From positions 54,290 to 118,289 of the forward strand of contig JAFGBD010000047.1 of the NCBI GenBank assembly GCA_016933335.1: a stretch of DNA of 64,000 bases. Reading direction: 5' to 3'. The notes under the pieces were generated by a model. That model saw only the letters and a list, made by a program, of their open reading frames with translations. It did no database searches and was not told the DNA's origin. Origin of the DNA: Bacteroidales bacterium (GTDB taxonomy: Bacteria; Bacteroidota; Bacteroidia; Bacteroidales; UBA10428). Position 1 is the first letter of the stretch, and each line of letters starts with the position of its first letter. Made by a program: the position numbers and the translations under genes. Positions 54,067 through 62,309 of the stretch are shown here, one piece after another.

Positions 54067-54226
54067 TTTTTTAATACTATTGTTGATAACTTTTTTATTG
54101 ATTTTACCAGACTGGATAAGGACTATGAGATAATTATCAGTATATCAATGTAATAAGAATAAGGCAATTCTTAAATTCGTCATACAGTGGTAGTTTAATG
54201 GTATCTGTGTATTGGTATCAAGGATG

Positions 54227-54255
54227 TTGAACAAGGAAGTGTTTTTTTATATTTT
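54227..54255 (+). promoter_or_regulatory. Possible promoter of the first glycine-lipid gene
   Basis: TTG at 54227-54229, an 18-base spacer and TATATTTT at 54248-54255, one base off TAnnTTTG. The ATG is at 54285. The gap 54004-54284 also holds the mraZ operator; nothing else was recognised. Confidence 0.35.
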
Positions 54256-54284
54256 TACAAGACCGAAACAGGTAATTATTTTAT

Positions 54285-55139
54285 ATGACGGCAATGGAAC
54301 ACGATACTCATAAAATTCAGCCAATCAACATCAGGGAAGTATTCCGCAGTAAGAATCCAAAATTGGCAGGGTTGCTTCCCGGATTTGTAATTCGTTATCT
54401 TGAAAAGATTGTGCACCAGAGAGAAATCAATCATTTCCTGGAAAGACACGGGGATAAAACAGGATTAGACTTTGTTCATGCGGTTATTGAAGAATTTAAT
54501 GTTAAACTGACGGTTGAAGGCATTGATGATATTCCGTCAACAGGAAGGTATATTATTGCCTCGAACCATCCACTTGGAGGTTTTGATGGTTTGTTACTGA
54601 TGAGTGTCCTTGAAAAGAAATTCAATGGTTTCAAAGTACTGGTAAATGACCTTCTGATGAATATCAGAAATCTCCATCCGCTTTTTATTCCCATTAACAA
54701 ACACGGTAAGCAGGATATGGATGCAGCCAGGATACTTGATGAAACCTATCGTTCAGATATTCAGATTCTTACTTTTCCATCAGGTTTTGTTTCACGCCGT
54801 ATCAAGGGACAAATAGTTGACCTGGTATGGAAAAAGAACTTTATTACCAAGTCAGTTCAATATCAGCGGGATATTGTCCCGGTTTTTGTTTCAGGCAGAA
54901 ACAGTGAATTCTTTTACCGGTTGGGTACAATAAGAAGATTGCTGGGCATTAAGGCAAATCTGGAAATGTTTTACCTTGTGGATGAGACATTTAAACATCG
55001 TCACAAGTCAATTTCAATTATTTTTGGTACTCCAATCAGCCACCAGGTCTTTGATAAATCCCGAAAATACATTGAATGGGCAAAATGGGTAAAAGAACAG
55101 GTTTACGCTTTGAATGGCATCAACAGCATCCCTTTATAA
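54285..55139 (+). CDS. PlsC-type O-acyltransferase, GlsA-like
   Basis: A 284-residue lysophospholipid-acyltransferase-fold protein. YIIASNHPLGGFDG provides the catalytic His and Asp (spacing H-x5-D, one longer than the standard H-x4-D), and PLFIPINKHGKQDM and LTFPSGFVSRR follow. No clear membrane helix is seen. The next gene on the same strand encodes an OlsB/GlsB-like N-acyltransferase. Such neighbours make glycine lipids in Bacteroides (GlsB then GlsA) and ornithine lipids elsewhere. O-acylation of the N-acyl amino acid is the inferred step. Confidence 0.8.
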   Translation: MTAMEHDTHKIQPINIREVFRSKNPKLAGLLPGFVIRYLEKIVHQREINHFLERHGDKTGLDFVHAVIEEFNVKLTVEGIDDIPSTGRYIIASNHPLGGFDGLLLMSVLEKKFNGFKVLVNDLLMNIRNLHPLFIPINKHGKQDMDAARILDETYRSDIQILTFPSGFVSRRIKGQIVDLVWKKNFITKSVQYQRDIVPVFVSGRNSEFFYRLGTIRRLLGIKANLEMFYLVDETFKHRHKSISIIFGTPISHQVFDKSRKYIEWAKWVKEQVYALNGINSIPL

Positions 55140-55188
55140 AATCTTTAAGGTTAAAAGCTTCTTATCCATATGATAATCTTAAATTTTG

Positions 55189-55196
55189 TAAATTTG
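55189..55196 (+). promoter_or_regulatory. -7 box before the GlsB-like gene
   Basis: Exact TAAATTTG, 53 bases before the ATG at 55250. The -33 region is weak. The two acyltransferase genes may therefore be transcribed separately as well as together. Confidence 0.4.
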
Positions 55197-55249
55197 TTTT
55201 CTTTTGTTAAAAAAATAAATATGAAACGTTCGTTCAATATTTTAATCTG

Positions 55250-56182
55250 ATGAAACCAATTATTCCTCCAGTTGATCGTGAGTTAATTGAGAATGAGCTT
55301 TCAGATGACAGGTTTTTGAGAGAGACAAATAACGGTAATAATCACCTTTATGTGATCAATCATCATAATGCCCCCAATGTAATGCTTGAGATAGGAAGAT
55401 TAAGAGAGCTTACTTTCAGGGCCGCCGGCGGAGGTACAGGAAAAGAAGTGGATATTGACACTTATGATACAGCTGAAAATCCTTATGAACAACTCTTGGT
55501 ATGGGATCCTTCCAAAAAGGAAATTCTCGGAGGTTACAGGTTTTTTATTTGTTCACGGTCCAAACCAGATGAAGACGGGAACTTCAATCTTGCTACAGCA
55601 AGATTATTCAGGTTCTCCCGGAAGTTTAAAAAAGAATATGTGCCCTTTCTGGTAGAACTCGGAAGATCATTTGTACAGCCTGCATACCAGTCAACCAACA
55701 GAAAAAGTAAAGGTATTTATGCACTTGATAACTTATGGGATGGATTAGGGGCTATCTGGATCAATAATCCCGAAACAAAATATTTTTTCGGAAAAGTAAC
55801 CATGTATACAAGTTATGACAGACAGGCAAGGGATCTTTTATTGTTTTTTATCAGGAAGTACTTTGGGGATAAGGAAAATCTGGTTGTGCCCTATGAACCG
55901 CTGAGTATTATTACTGATGAGAAGATACTGGAATCAATATTAACTGGCAGTACCTACCAGGAGGATTATAAAATTCTTTCACAGTATGTGCGTTCCCATG
56001 GTGAGATTATCCCTCCGCTCATTAATGCATATATGAATCTGTCACCTACCATGAAATCATTCGGTACCGCTATGAACTATCACTTTGGTGAGGTTGAGGA
56101 AACAGCTGTTATGGTTACTTTGAAAGATATGTACGAATCAAAGGTTGAGCGTCATATTAAGACTTATAATCCAAGGATCTGA
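55250..56182 (+). CDS. GNAT-fold N-acyltransferase, GlsB-like (glycine lipid synthesis)
   Basis: A 310-residue protein of the OlsB/GlsB group. Visible blocks are MLEIGRLRELTFRAAGGGTG, VELGRSFVQPAYQSTNR, YALDNLWDGLGA, YFFGKVTMYTSYDRQARDL and NAYMNLSPTMKSFGTAMNYH. It should transfer a 3-hydroxyacyl group from acyl-ACP to the amino group of glycine (commendamide-type product). The overall pattern matches the Bacteroides glycine-lipid enzyme better than ornithine-specific OlsB, which is usually shorter. It follows the O-acyltransferase gene by 110 bases. Confidence 0.85.
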   Translation: MKPIIPPVDRELIENELSDDRFLRETNNGNNHLYVINHHNAPNVMLEIGRLRELTFRAAGGGTGKEVDIDTYDTAENPYEQLLVWDPSKKEILGGYRFFICSRSKPDEDGNFNLATARLFRFSRKFKKEYVPFLVELGRSFVQPAYQSTNRKSKGIYALDNLWDGLGAIWINNPETKYFFGKVTMYTSYDRQARDLLLFFIRKYFGDKENLVVPYEPLSIITDEKILESILTGSTYQEDYKILSQYVRSHGEIIPPLINAYMNLSPTMKSFGTAMNYHFGEVEETAVMVTLKDMYESKVERHIKTYNPRI

Positions 56183-56227
56183 TCAGTATGGTTTATCCGT
56201 ATCTGGGATGATCCCGTGGCTTCAGGA

Positions 56228-56470
56228 TTAAAAATTACCCGGATTGACCAGCCTGTCGAAGTTATTGTCTTTGTCTCCCAGCAGGAACAAAGCCAGGTGA
56301 TTTGTTGCCTGATTTACTTTGCCCTGGATAAAGCTGTCAGTAAAACGTCTTTTGACCTGTTTTTCGCACCAGAGTATAAACGTATCCTGGTCTTTTCTGA
56401 TTGCATCCTTGTTATTCTTATACTCTCTGCTGATGCAATATAACTTGTCTAATAACTGTTTTTTGTTCAT
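56228..56470 (-). CDS. Small hypothetical protein downstream of STAS gene
   Basis: An 80-residue, mostly helical, charged protein (MNKKQLLDKLYCISREYKNN at the start). No motif, signal or membrane helix. It is 31 bases downstream of the STAS gene on the same strand and plausibly co-transcribed. Coding status rests on a clean start and protein-like composition, so it is only moderately supported. Confidence 0.45.
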   Translation of the reverse strand: MNKKQLLDKLYCISREYKNNKDAIRKDQDTFILWCEKQVKRRFTDSFIQGKVNQATNHLALFLLGDKDNNFDRLVNPGNF

Positions 56471-56501
56471 AATCGTAATTCAGTAAAGGTTGAAAAGGTT
56501 T

Positions 56502-56870
56502 TTAGCCAGCCATCTGCCAGGGTTTACTGTATCCTTTTTCAAAATAATTAAGGCTGTAACCATTGTATTTTATGGTAAGCTCAATCAGTTCCCTGACTTC
56601 GCTTCCGACCTTGATCAGTGTTACAGATGATCCGAATATTTTTGAAACCCTTGTTAGCAGGTCTAAAGCCGCAAAACCGGAACTATCAATAAATCTGATA
56701 TTTGAAAGATCAAGAACTACATGAGAACGGGGATTTCTGATGATTTCAAATAATCTGTTTTTCAGGCCTTCAACAATAAGCAGGTTAATTTTGTCAAGCT
56801 GATTGAAAGAGACAAAATAATTTCTGTATTGCTTTTTTACATTCAGATATTCGAGTGTCAATTCCCTCAT
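56502..56870 (-). CDS. Stand-alone STAS domain protein (anti-sigma antagonist-like)
   Basis: About 122 residues. VVLDLSNIRFIDSSGFAALD is a clear SpoIIAA-type STAS core with Asp-Ser-Ser, the phosphorylatable serine in place. A helix-strand N-terminal part precedes it. No partner serine kinase is adjacent. I start at ATG 56870 because the upstream extension to 56951 is Cys/Tyr-rich and not STAS-like. It is the second stand-alone STAS protein in the window. Confidence 0.8.
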   Translation of the reverse strand: MRELTLEYLNVKKQYRNYFVSFNQLDKINLLIVEGLKNRLFEIIRNPRSHVVLDLSNIRFIDSSGFAALDLLTRVSKIFGSSVTLIKVGSEVRELIELTIKYNGYSLNYFEKGYSKPWQMAG

Positions 56871-57029
56871 AGAATTTTTTTGTTGTGTTTCTATACAATT
56901 ATACTGATATTGTACCAGAGAGTAAAAATCTTTTAGACAAACGCAATACATGATTTGACCAGCGTTAAGCTTATTTTTGAATGGCCTTTTTCAATTGATT
57001 AATGAACATTATTCTATGATAAATGTTTT

Positions 57030-57086
57030 TTTACAGGAATCGAGACAAAAAAGTATTGAATGTCAAACTTGTTAAATTCCTGTAAA
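57030..57086. repeat. Perfect 11-bp inverted repeat at the PqqD-like promoter
   Basis: TTTACAGGAAT (57030-57040) and ATTCCTGTAAA (57076-57086) are exact reverse complements 35 bases apart. The right arm lies between the -33 and -7 boxes of the next promoter, so a protein bound there would control it. Confidence 0.7.
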
Positions 57087-57099
57087 TTTCATATTTTTG
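57069..57099 (+). promoter_or_regulatory. Predicted promoter of the PqqD-like gene
   Basis: TTG at 57069-57071, a 20-base spacer and exact TATTTTTG at 57092-57099. The ATG is 75 bases downstream. Confidence 0.6.
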
Positions 57100-57174
57100 T
57101 TACCCGTATTGCTATTCATAAGGGTAGTTTAAATATGTTATGGCGAGTTTATTTTTCACCTTAAAACATCACAC

Positions 57175-57597
57175 ATGAAGTACTTTTCCCAATTTCACAG
57201 TCATCAGCTTACAGATCTTTTACTTAAAACTTTCTTGGTATTTGCTTTCCTGTCATTTTTTTATTCAGAAAGCACTGCCTCATCAAATTCAGGTATTGCG
57301 TCAGGCGAGAGAGATGCACTGGTTTTAAATCCTGCGTTTAAAGTCAAGAGAATGTCAACAGGTGTTGTTATTGCATATTCAAACCAGACAGGCGGAAAAG
57401 CTGTAATGCATGAATTTGAAAATCTTTATGCTGATGTACTTCTTGGAGCAGTTAGAAAACAAAGTGTCAATCAATTGATTCCGATACTTGCCAGGAAATA
57501 TTATTTTGAGATAGATGAATGCAGACGTGAAATAAAACATGCTGTTCATGTTCTGGAGGAATGGGAGATACTTGTTTCCAATGATGTCCTTCCGTGA
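57175..57597 (+). CDS. Membrane-anchored PqqD-like protein
   Basis: A 140-residue protein. An N-terminal hydrophobic segment (about residues 14-32) is followed by a PqqD-type winged-helix domain: LVLNPAFKVKRMSTGVVIAY, then a helical part LYADVLLGAVRKQSVNQLIP and YFEIDECRREIKHAVHVLEE. PqqD domains bind precursor peptides in RiPP systems. A stand-alone form with a membrane or export segment is unusual, and no radical SAM maturase or precursor gene is adjacent. It has a strong-looking promoter and is convergent with the next gene. Confidence 0.65.
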   Translation: MKYFSQFHSHQLTDLLLKTFLVFAFLSFFYSESTASSNSGIASGERDALVLNPAFKVKRMSTGVVIAYSNQTGGKAVMHEFENLYADVLLGAVRKQSVNQLIPILARKYYFEIDECRREIKHAVHVLEEWEILVSNDVLP

Positions 57598-57601
57598 TTC
57601 A

Positions 57602-57627
57602 GGCGTCTTTATCTCATTAAAGACACC
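57602..57627. terminator. Bidirectional hairpin between convergent genes
   Basis: GGCGTCTTTA (57602-57611) pairs with TAAAGACACC (57618-57627) apart from one mismatch, loop TCTCAT. It lies 4 bases after the PqqD-like stop and 1 base before the end of the convergent barrel gene. No long T-run follows. Confidence 0.45.
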
Positions 57628-58269
57628 TCATTTGAAAATTCTGACCGAATATTTTATTCCAATGGTCAATACCTGATTCCTTGATGAAAAATACTGTATT
57701 TCAGAGGAGGGAATAAAAATACCTGTAAGGCTATTGTAATACCTTGCTTCTATGCCAAAATATCCGATTTTGGTGCAATATTCATATCCGATCCCCAGGC
57801 AATATCCAAAATCAAATATTCTGTTTGCGGGATATCCGACATAATCCAGACTATCATCTGGTATATTTGTTTTTTCTTCTTCTGTATTCAGACAGGAACC
57901 ATACGGTCCCAGATTTATTACCAGTTTTGATTTTGATTTTCCTATAATGATATGAGTCATAAAGGGAACCTCAAAATAATTGAGTCGTCTGTAATATCTT
58001 TCGGAAGAATCCGGATCGATTTTCCAGCCCTTCTGGGTGTAATTCAACTCAAGAAGAATACCAATGCCGGGTGCAGAAGTATAAACAAACATGATACCTC
58101 CTGAATAACCCGGAAAGATTTCCTGTTTTGTTTTTTTTCCAAAATCCATCTGCGAAAAAGAAATTCCCTGGATTGTACCGATATATCCCTCTGAATCACG
58201 CTTTGTCTGGCAAAAACAATAACCTGTAATGGTAAACAGGATAACAATCGTAAAGGCTGGTATTTTCAA
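57628..58269 (-). CDS. PorT-like outer-membrane beta-barrel protein
   Basis: A 213-residue protein with a signal peptide (about 1-20, cut near CFCQ) and an eight-strand-barrel style body: LLELNYTQKGWKID, YFEVPFMTHIIIG, KLVINLGPYGSCL, RIFDFGYCLGIGYEY and a final strand QVLTIGIKYSVRIFK. This is the outer-membrane beta-barrel (PorT-type) family common in Bacteroidetes. No ligand or partner is implied by the neighbours. Confidence 0.78.
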   Translation of the reverse strand: MKIPAFTIVILFTITGYCFCQTKRDSEGYIGTIQGISFSQMDFGKKTKQEIFPGYSGGIMFVYTSAPGIGILLELNYTQKGWKIDPDSSERYYRRLNYFEVPFMTHIIIGKSKSKLVINLGPYGSCLNTEEEKTNIPDDSLDYVGYPANRIFDFGYCLGIGYEYCTKIGYFGIEARYYNSLTGIFIPSSEIQYFSSRNQVLTIGIKYSVRIFK

Positions 58270-58504
58270 TTTAAGGACATTGGAATTTATCTGTAAAAAT
58301 AAAAAAATATATCAGGAATTTCGGACAGGCACAAATAAACCGTCTCATCTGAGCGGGATGATTTCAAAATCTGGTCTTAATATGAGTGAATCATGATTTG
58401 ACATGATTTACCTGTGATATATTAAAACAATAGTGATGTTATTTCAGCTCAGGTACTGTCAATAACGAGTTCATTGTGAATGATACCGGAGAATAATAAT
58501 ACTC

Positions 58505-58765
58505 TCAGGGTTTTAAGCTGGTTTCGAGATCGGTAATGATTTTTTTGCTGATCTTTTTGGGATTCTTTTTCTTTATATTGTTTAAAGCCTTAAGTGCTTT
58601 CTCACCAAATTCGTATAATCCTACCGGATTTTTATCAAACTCATAGCTGCCGATGACAAATTCAAGCTTTGATCTGAGTTCATCATGTTCTGAATTGCCG
58701 AGTTTTTGTAAAGCAAGAAGCGCTGCCTTGCAGGCATTCTTAAGTTTTTCACTTTTTACTTCCAT
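58505..58765 (-). CDS. Small Lys-rich hypothetical protein
   Basis: An 86-residue, helix-rich, basic protein (KLKNACKAALLALQKLGNSE, then KALKALNNIKKKNPKKISKK). No signal peptide or known motif. It stands alone between the barrel gene and the aspartate kinase gene. Composition and a clean ATG support coding. Function unknown. The gap 58270-58504 shows nothing recognisable. Confidence 0.55.
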   Translation of the reverse strand: MEVKSEKLKNACKAALLALQKLGNSEHDELRSKLEFVIGSYEFDKNPVGLYEFGEKALKALNNIKKKNPKKISKKIITDLETSLKP

Positions 58766-58917
58766 ATTTTGCGTGTTAAAATGATTCTGTAATAAAATTA
58801 ATTCAATTTCTGATAGGATGCAATTTTTAAATAAAGAATTAATAAAATATTCATATTGAGTATTATTGCCTGACGGGTAATTATGGAAGTTAAGATCTAA
58901 AGGGATAATTACGGGTA

Positions 58918-60306
58918 TTATATATCATTAACGCATAGTACATCATTAAGAATTACGATTGCCTTTCTATAATCTTCCCTGTTGATTACAAACTGCATAT
59001 TTACCTGCTTAAGCGATTGCGAGACACATTCTATGTTAATATGGTTCTCTGACAGCGCAGACGCAGCTTTGGCCAAAATTCCCGGCTTCGCGATATTTGT
59101 TCCCAAAGCACAGATAATTGCCACAGGTTTTAAAGTAATTTCATAGTATTTGTTCTGTAATTCGGAAATGAATTCGGTCTTAAGGTCACTCTCCCAGATT
59201 ACCTGAGTGATGCTGTTTGCATTGGTAGTCTTCAGGATATAGCTTATTTGATAGCGCTGAAGAATCTGCATGATGCCCAGGTCAAAACCCACTTCTCCTA
59301 CCATTAACGGATCGTGTATTTCGATGGCATATACTTTATCTGTTCCCGAGATAATTTCGACTTTTGACTGACTGCAGATATAATTCTTTGAAATGACAGT
59401 ACCGGGATGGTCTGGTTCGAAAGTATTCTTTATCCTGATATTGATACCGGATATTTCAAGAGGCTTGGAAGCTTTCGGATGAATGGCTTCCATACCAATA
59501 TCGGCAAGCTGGTCTGCTACATTGAAGTTTGTATAACCCACCGGAATAGACTTTTCAATGCCAACAATATCCGGATCAGCCGAAGATAAATGGAACTCTT
59601 TGTGTATCACAGCTTCATCAGCCTTAACTTCCACAGCGATTTTACTGAATGTTACTTCGCTGTATCCCCTGTCAAATTCCCTCATAATGCCTTCGGTACC
59701 TTTGGTATATCCTGTAGCAACCGGTAAAGAACAGGTACAGTCGATATTCCGGAATGCTTTCTTGATTCTTTCATCTATTGAAAGGTATTCTGAATCATCA
59801 AAACCGCAAAGATCCACAAAGATTGCGTTGATACCGTTATTCACAAGGATATTGACTGAATTGAATGCGGAATGAGCCTCTCCAATTGATGAAAGAATTT
59901 CACGTGCTGCAAGCAGGATATTTTGCTTATTTACATAACCTGTAGCCAGAACATTCTCAAGATTGTGCAAGATACTTCGGGCCCGCTCAATTCTGTTTGT
60001 AATAAATTCATCTGCTGCTTTGAGATCGAGCTTTATGTCAGCGAAAGTCCTGTTGATATCCAGGAGTTTTTTTAACAATCCGTTAAGTGCCGATTCATAA
60101 TCCTCTCCTTTTAAAAATTTCTGATAGATACCGGGTTCTTTGGTTTTTTTATGTTCCAGCAGCCAGTTTGTAACATTATCATATGCCGACACGATGAAAA
60201 TACGATCATAATAACTCTTGTTTCTTTTTTGTCCTATGATTATATTTTCAAGAACGTCCTGAAACTTAGACATGGAACTTCCGCCAATTTTTTCAACAGT
60301 AAGCAT
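58918..60306 (-). CDS. Aspartate kinase (ectoine-type clade likely)
   Basis: A 462-residue kinase with the amino-acid-kinase start TVEKIGGSSMSKFQDVLENI, an active-site loop ATGYTKGTEGIM, and two ACT domains at the C-terminus (VGEVGFDLGIMQILQRY; AKPGILAKAASALSENHINI). The VEKIGG-SMS start, the HKKTKEPGIYQKF stretch and the length resemble Ask_Ect enzymes of ectoine clusters more than LysC (KFGGTS). It phosphorylates aspartate for lysine, threonine, methionine and DAP. No ectoine genes are in the window. It is transcribed alone. Confidence 0.88.
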   Translation of the reverse strand: MLTVEKIGGSSMSKFQDVLENIIIGQKRNKSYYDRIFIVSAYDNVTNWLLEHKKTKEPGIYQKFLKGEDYESALNGLLKKLLDINRTFADIKLDLKAADEFITNRIERARSILHNLENVLATGYVNKQNILLAAREILSSIGEAHSAFNSVNILVNNGINAIFVDLCGFDDSEYLSIDERIKKAFRNIDCTCSLPVATGYTKGTEGIMREFDRGYSEVTFSKIAVEVKADEAVIHKEFHLSSADPDIVGIEKSIPVGYTNFNVADQLADIGMEAIHPKASKPLEISGINIRIKNTFEPDHPGTVISKNYICSQSKVEIISGTDKVYAIEIHDPLMVGEVGFDLGIMQILQRYQISYILKTTNANSITQVIWESDLKTEFISELQNKYYEITLKPVAIICALGTNIAKPGILAKAASALSENHINIECVSQSLKQVNMQFVINREDYRKAIVILNDVLCVNDI

Positions 60307-60334
60307 TGGATTCAGAATTATAGTTACCGGAGGT

Positions 60335-60342
60335 CAAAAATA
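60335..60342 (-). promoter_or_regulatory. -7 box of the aspartate kinase gene
   Basis: On the minus strand reads TATTTTTG, an exact TAnnTTTG, 28 bases before the ATG at 60306. No good -33 box was found. Confidence 0.4.
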
Positions 60343-60400
60343 CAGAAATTCAATTAAACTGAATTTTTTTATTGCAGGTAAATCATCAAACCGGCAATTT

Positions 60401-60922
60401 TCAGTTCAGATAAATCTTAAAGGCGGGTTTATGCCCTATCAACTCTCCCTTGTCATCCAATATTTCATATCCCAGTGTAACAGAGATGACCTTTTTCGAC
60501 ATTGATCTCAGTGAATCACTATAAAACCATGATTCGGTAAATTGAATCTTACCGATTTTATTACGGTTAAATTCTTTGTTTCTTTCAAGGCTTTTCAGTT
60601 CATCCGGTGTAATAATTTTATCTGTGTATAAGTCATGTGCAGTGGTTTGCTTTTTATAGATTGATTCAAATAAAAAATCAATAAACGCTTCTTTTTTAAG
60701 ATTGCTCAGACATTTCTCGGCCCATTTATCATATGGATTCGGATTTTTTATGATCACATCATAAATAATGGTATCGGCAATCAGAAATCCACTGATATTT
60801 TGAGATGAAATGAATTCAGATAATGATTGCCGGGGCAATTCATGTTTCTTTTTTTCGGGATGGCAACTTGCTGCCATTGCGACAAAGATGATGATCAGAT
60901 AGTAAATGCCATGTTTTAACAT
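60401..60922 (-). CDS. Hypothetical lipoprotein
   Basis: A 173-residue protein with an export segment ending MAASC (Cys20), a likely lipid-attachment site. The body contains IIYDVIIKNPNPYDKWAEKC and KIQFTESWFYSDSLRSMSKK and ends in strands (VTLGYEILDDKGELIG). No family recognised. It lies 37 bases downstream of pyrC on the same strand and may be co-transcribed with it. Confidence 0.65.
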   Translation of the reverse strand: MLKHGIYYLIIIFVAMAASCHPEKKKHELPRQSLSEFISSQNISGFLIADTIIYDVIIKNPNPYDKWAEKCLSNLKKEAFIDFLFESIYKKQTTAHDLYTDKIITPDELKSLERNKEFNRNKIGKIQFTESWFYSDSLRSMSKKVISVTLGYEILDDKGELIGHKPAFKIYLN

Positions 60923-60959
60923 AGTTCTGGTTTAAAATGATTTGATTATAAAAATCCGT

Positions 60960-62309
60960 TTATCTGTTAAAATGTAGTCTCTGACCCCTTATGGCTGTGT
61001 TTAGCTGCCCGTTTCGATATGCGAGTTTACCATTCAGAAAAGTATGTGTTACGGATGAATGAAAAACAAAGCCTTCCAGGGGAGACCACCTGCATTGATA
61101 CATAATACTGTCTTTGGTTACTTTATGGGATTGATTCAGATCGACCAGGACCAGATCGGCATAATAGCCTTTTCTTATAAAACCCCTGCGGTCGATTTTG
61201 AAAATAACAGCAGGGGCATGGCACATTTTTTCAATAATTTTTTCAAGCGAAATTCTTTTTTGATGATAAAACTCAAGCATAAGTTGCAGTGAATGCTGGA
61301 TCATGGGACCTCCCGAGTGAGCTTTGAAATATGTCTGATTTTTTTCTTCAATGGTATGTGGTGCATGATCAGTAGCAACAACATCTATTAAATTATTTAA
61401 TAACCCGTTGAATATTGCTTCCCGGTCTTTCGCGGTTTTAATTGCAGGATTCCATTTGATGCGGTTTTCATACCGGGCATAATCCTCATCACAAAACCAA
61501 AGGTGGTGCACACATGCTTCAGCAGTTATACGTTTATCATTTAATGCGGCCGAATTATTCAGCAACTCTAATTCGTTATATGTAGACAAATGCAGAAGAT
61601 GCAATCTTGTTCCGTATTTTTTTGCCAGTCCAACTGCCTTAAATGCTGATTTGTAACAGGCATCACGTGAACGGATCAGGGGGTGGTATTCCGCAGGTAT
61701 ATTTTCACCATAGATTGTTCGGTAATGGTGTGTATTTTTTTTAATGGTCTTTTCATCTTCACAGTGGACTGCGATAAGAGATTTTGAGGCGGAAAAAATT
61801 TTTTCAAGTATTACAGGGTTATCCATCAGCATATTACCGGTTGATGAGCCCATATAGATTTTAATACCGCAGACTTTCTGAAGATTTGTACGAAGTATCT
61901 CATCAAGGTTATTATTTACAGCTCCAAGGTAAAAAGAATAGTTTGCTGATGAATTGGCCGAGGCAATATCGAATTTCTGCTCCAGCAACTCCTGTGTTAT
62001 GGCCTGTGGTAAAGTATTGGGCATATCCATAAATGAAGTTACACCCCCGGCAAGAGCTGCTTTTGACTCGGATGCAATACTGCCTTTATGGGTTAATCCG
62101 GGTTCTCTGAAATGAACATGCTCATCAATAATACCCGGGATTAATATTTGTCCTGTTGCATCAATGGTTTCTGCATAATGCTGAACAGGAAATGAATTTA
62201 CACCATGAAATATCTCACTGATAAATTCCTTTTCAATCAGAAGACTTCCAGTGAATTGTTTTCCTTCATTAATGATTGTGGCATTTTTGATCAGGATTTG
62301 ATCTGCCAT
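60960..62309 (-). CDS. pyrC: Dihydroorotase
   Basis: A 449-residue amidohydrolase of the class I dihydroorotase type. The metal-binding pair His64/His66 is in IIDEHVHFREPGLTHKG, and ATDHAPHTIEEKN holds the catalytic Asp. LHLLHLSTYNELELL and a final HSSVTHTFLNGKL complete the pattern. It closes carbamoyl-aspartate to dihydroorotate in pyrimidine synthesis. The upstream glycosyltransferase gene ends at the pyrC start (1-base overlap). Confidence 0.93.
   Translation of the reverse strand: MADQILIKNATIINEGKQFTGSLLIEKEFISEIFHGVNSFPVQHYAETIDATGQILIPGIIDEHVHFREPGLTHKGSIASESKAALAGGVTSFMDMPNTLPQAITQELLEQKFDIASANSSANYSFYLGAVNNNLDEILRTNLQKVCGIKIYMGSSTGNMLMDNPVILEKIFSASKSLIAVHCEDEKTIKKNTHHYRTIYGENIPAEYHPLIRSRDACYKSAFKAVGLAKKYGTRLHLLHLSTYNELELLNNSAALNDKRITAEACVHHLWFCDEDYARYENRIKWNPAIKTAKDREAIFNGLLNNLIDVVATDHAPHTIEEKNQTYFKAHSGGPMIQHSLQLMLEFYHQKRISLEKIIEKMCHAPAVIFKIDRRGFIRKGYYADLVLVDLNQSHKVTKDSIMYQCRWSPLEGFVFHSSVTHTFLNGKLAYRNGQLNTAIRGQRLHFNR

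Noticed and set aside
54188..54217. Three more TGGTA words on the plus strand near the GlsA-like gene
   Set aside because: Spacing is 11 and 14 bases rather than 10, so they do not form a regular MraZ box; probably chance in AT-rich DNA.
56216..56443. 75-codon plus-strand frame after the GlsB-like gene
   Set aside because: Antisense shadow of the 80-residue minus-strand gene, which has the better start and context.
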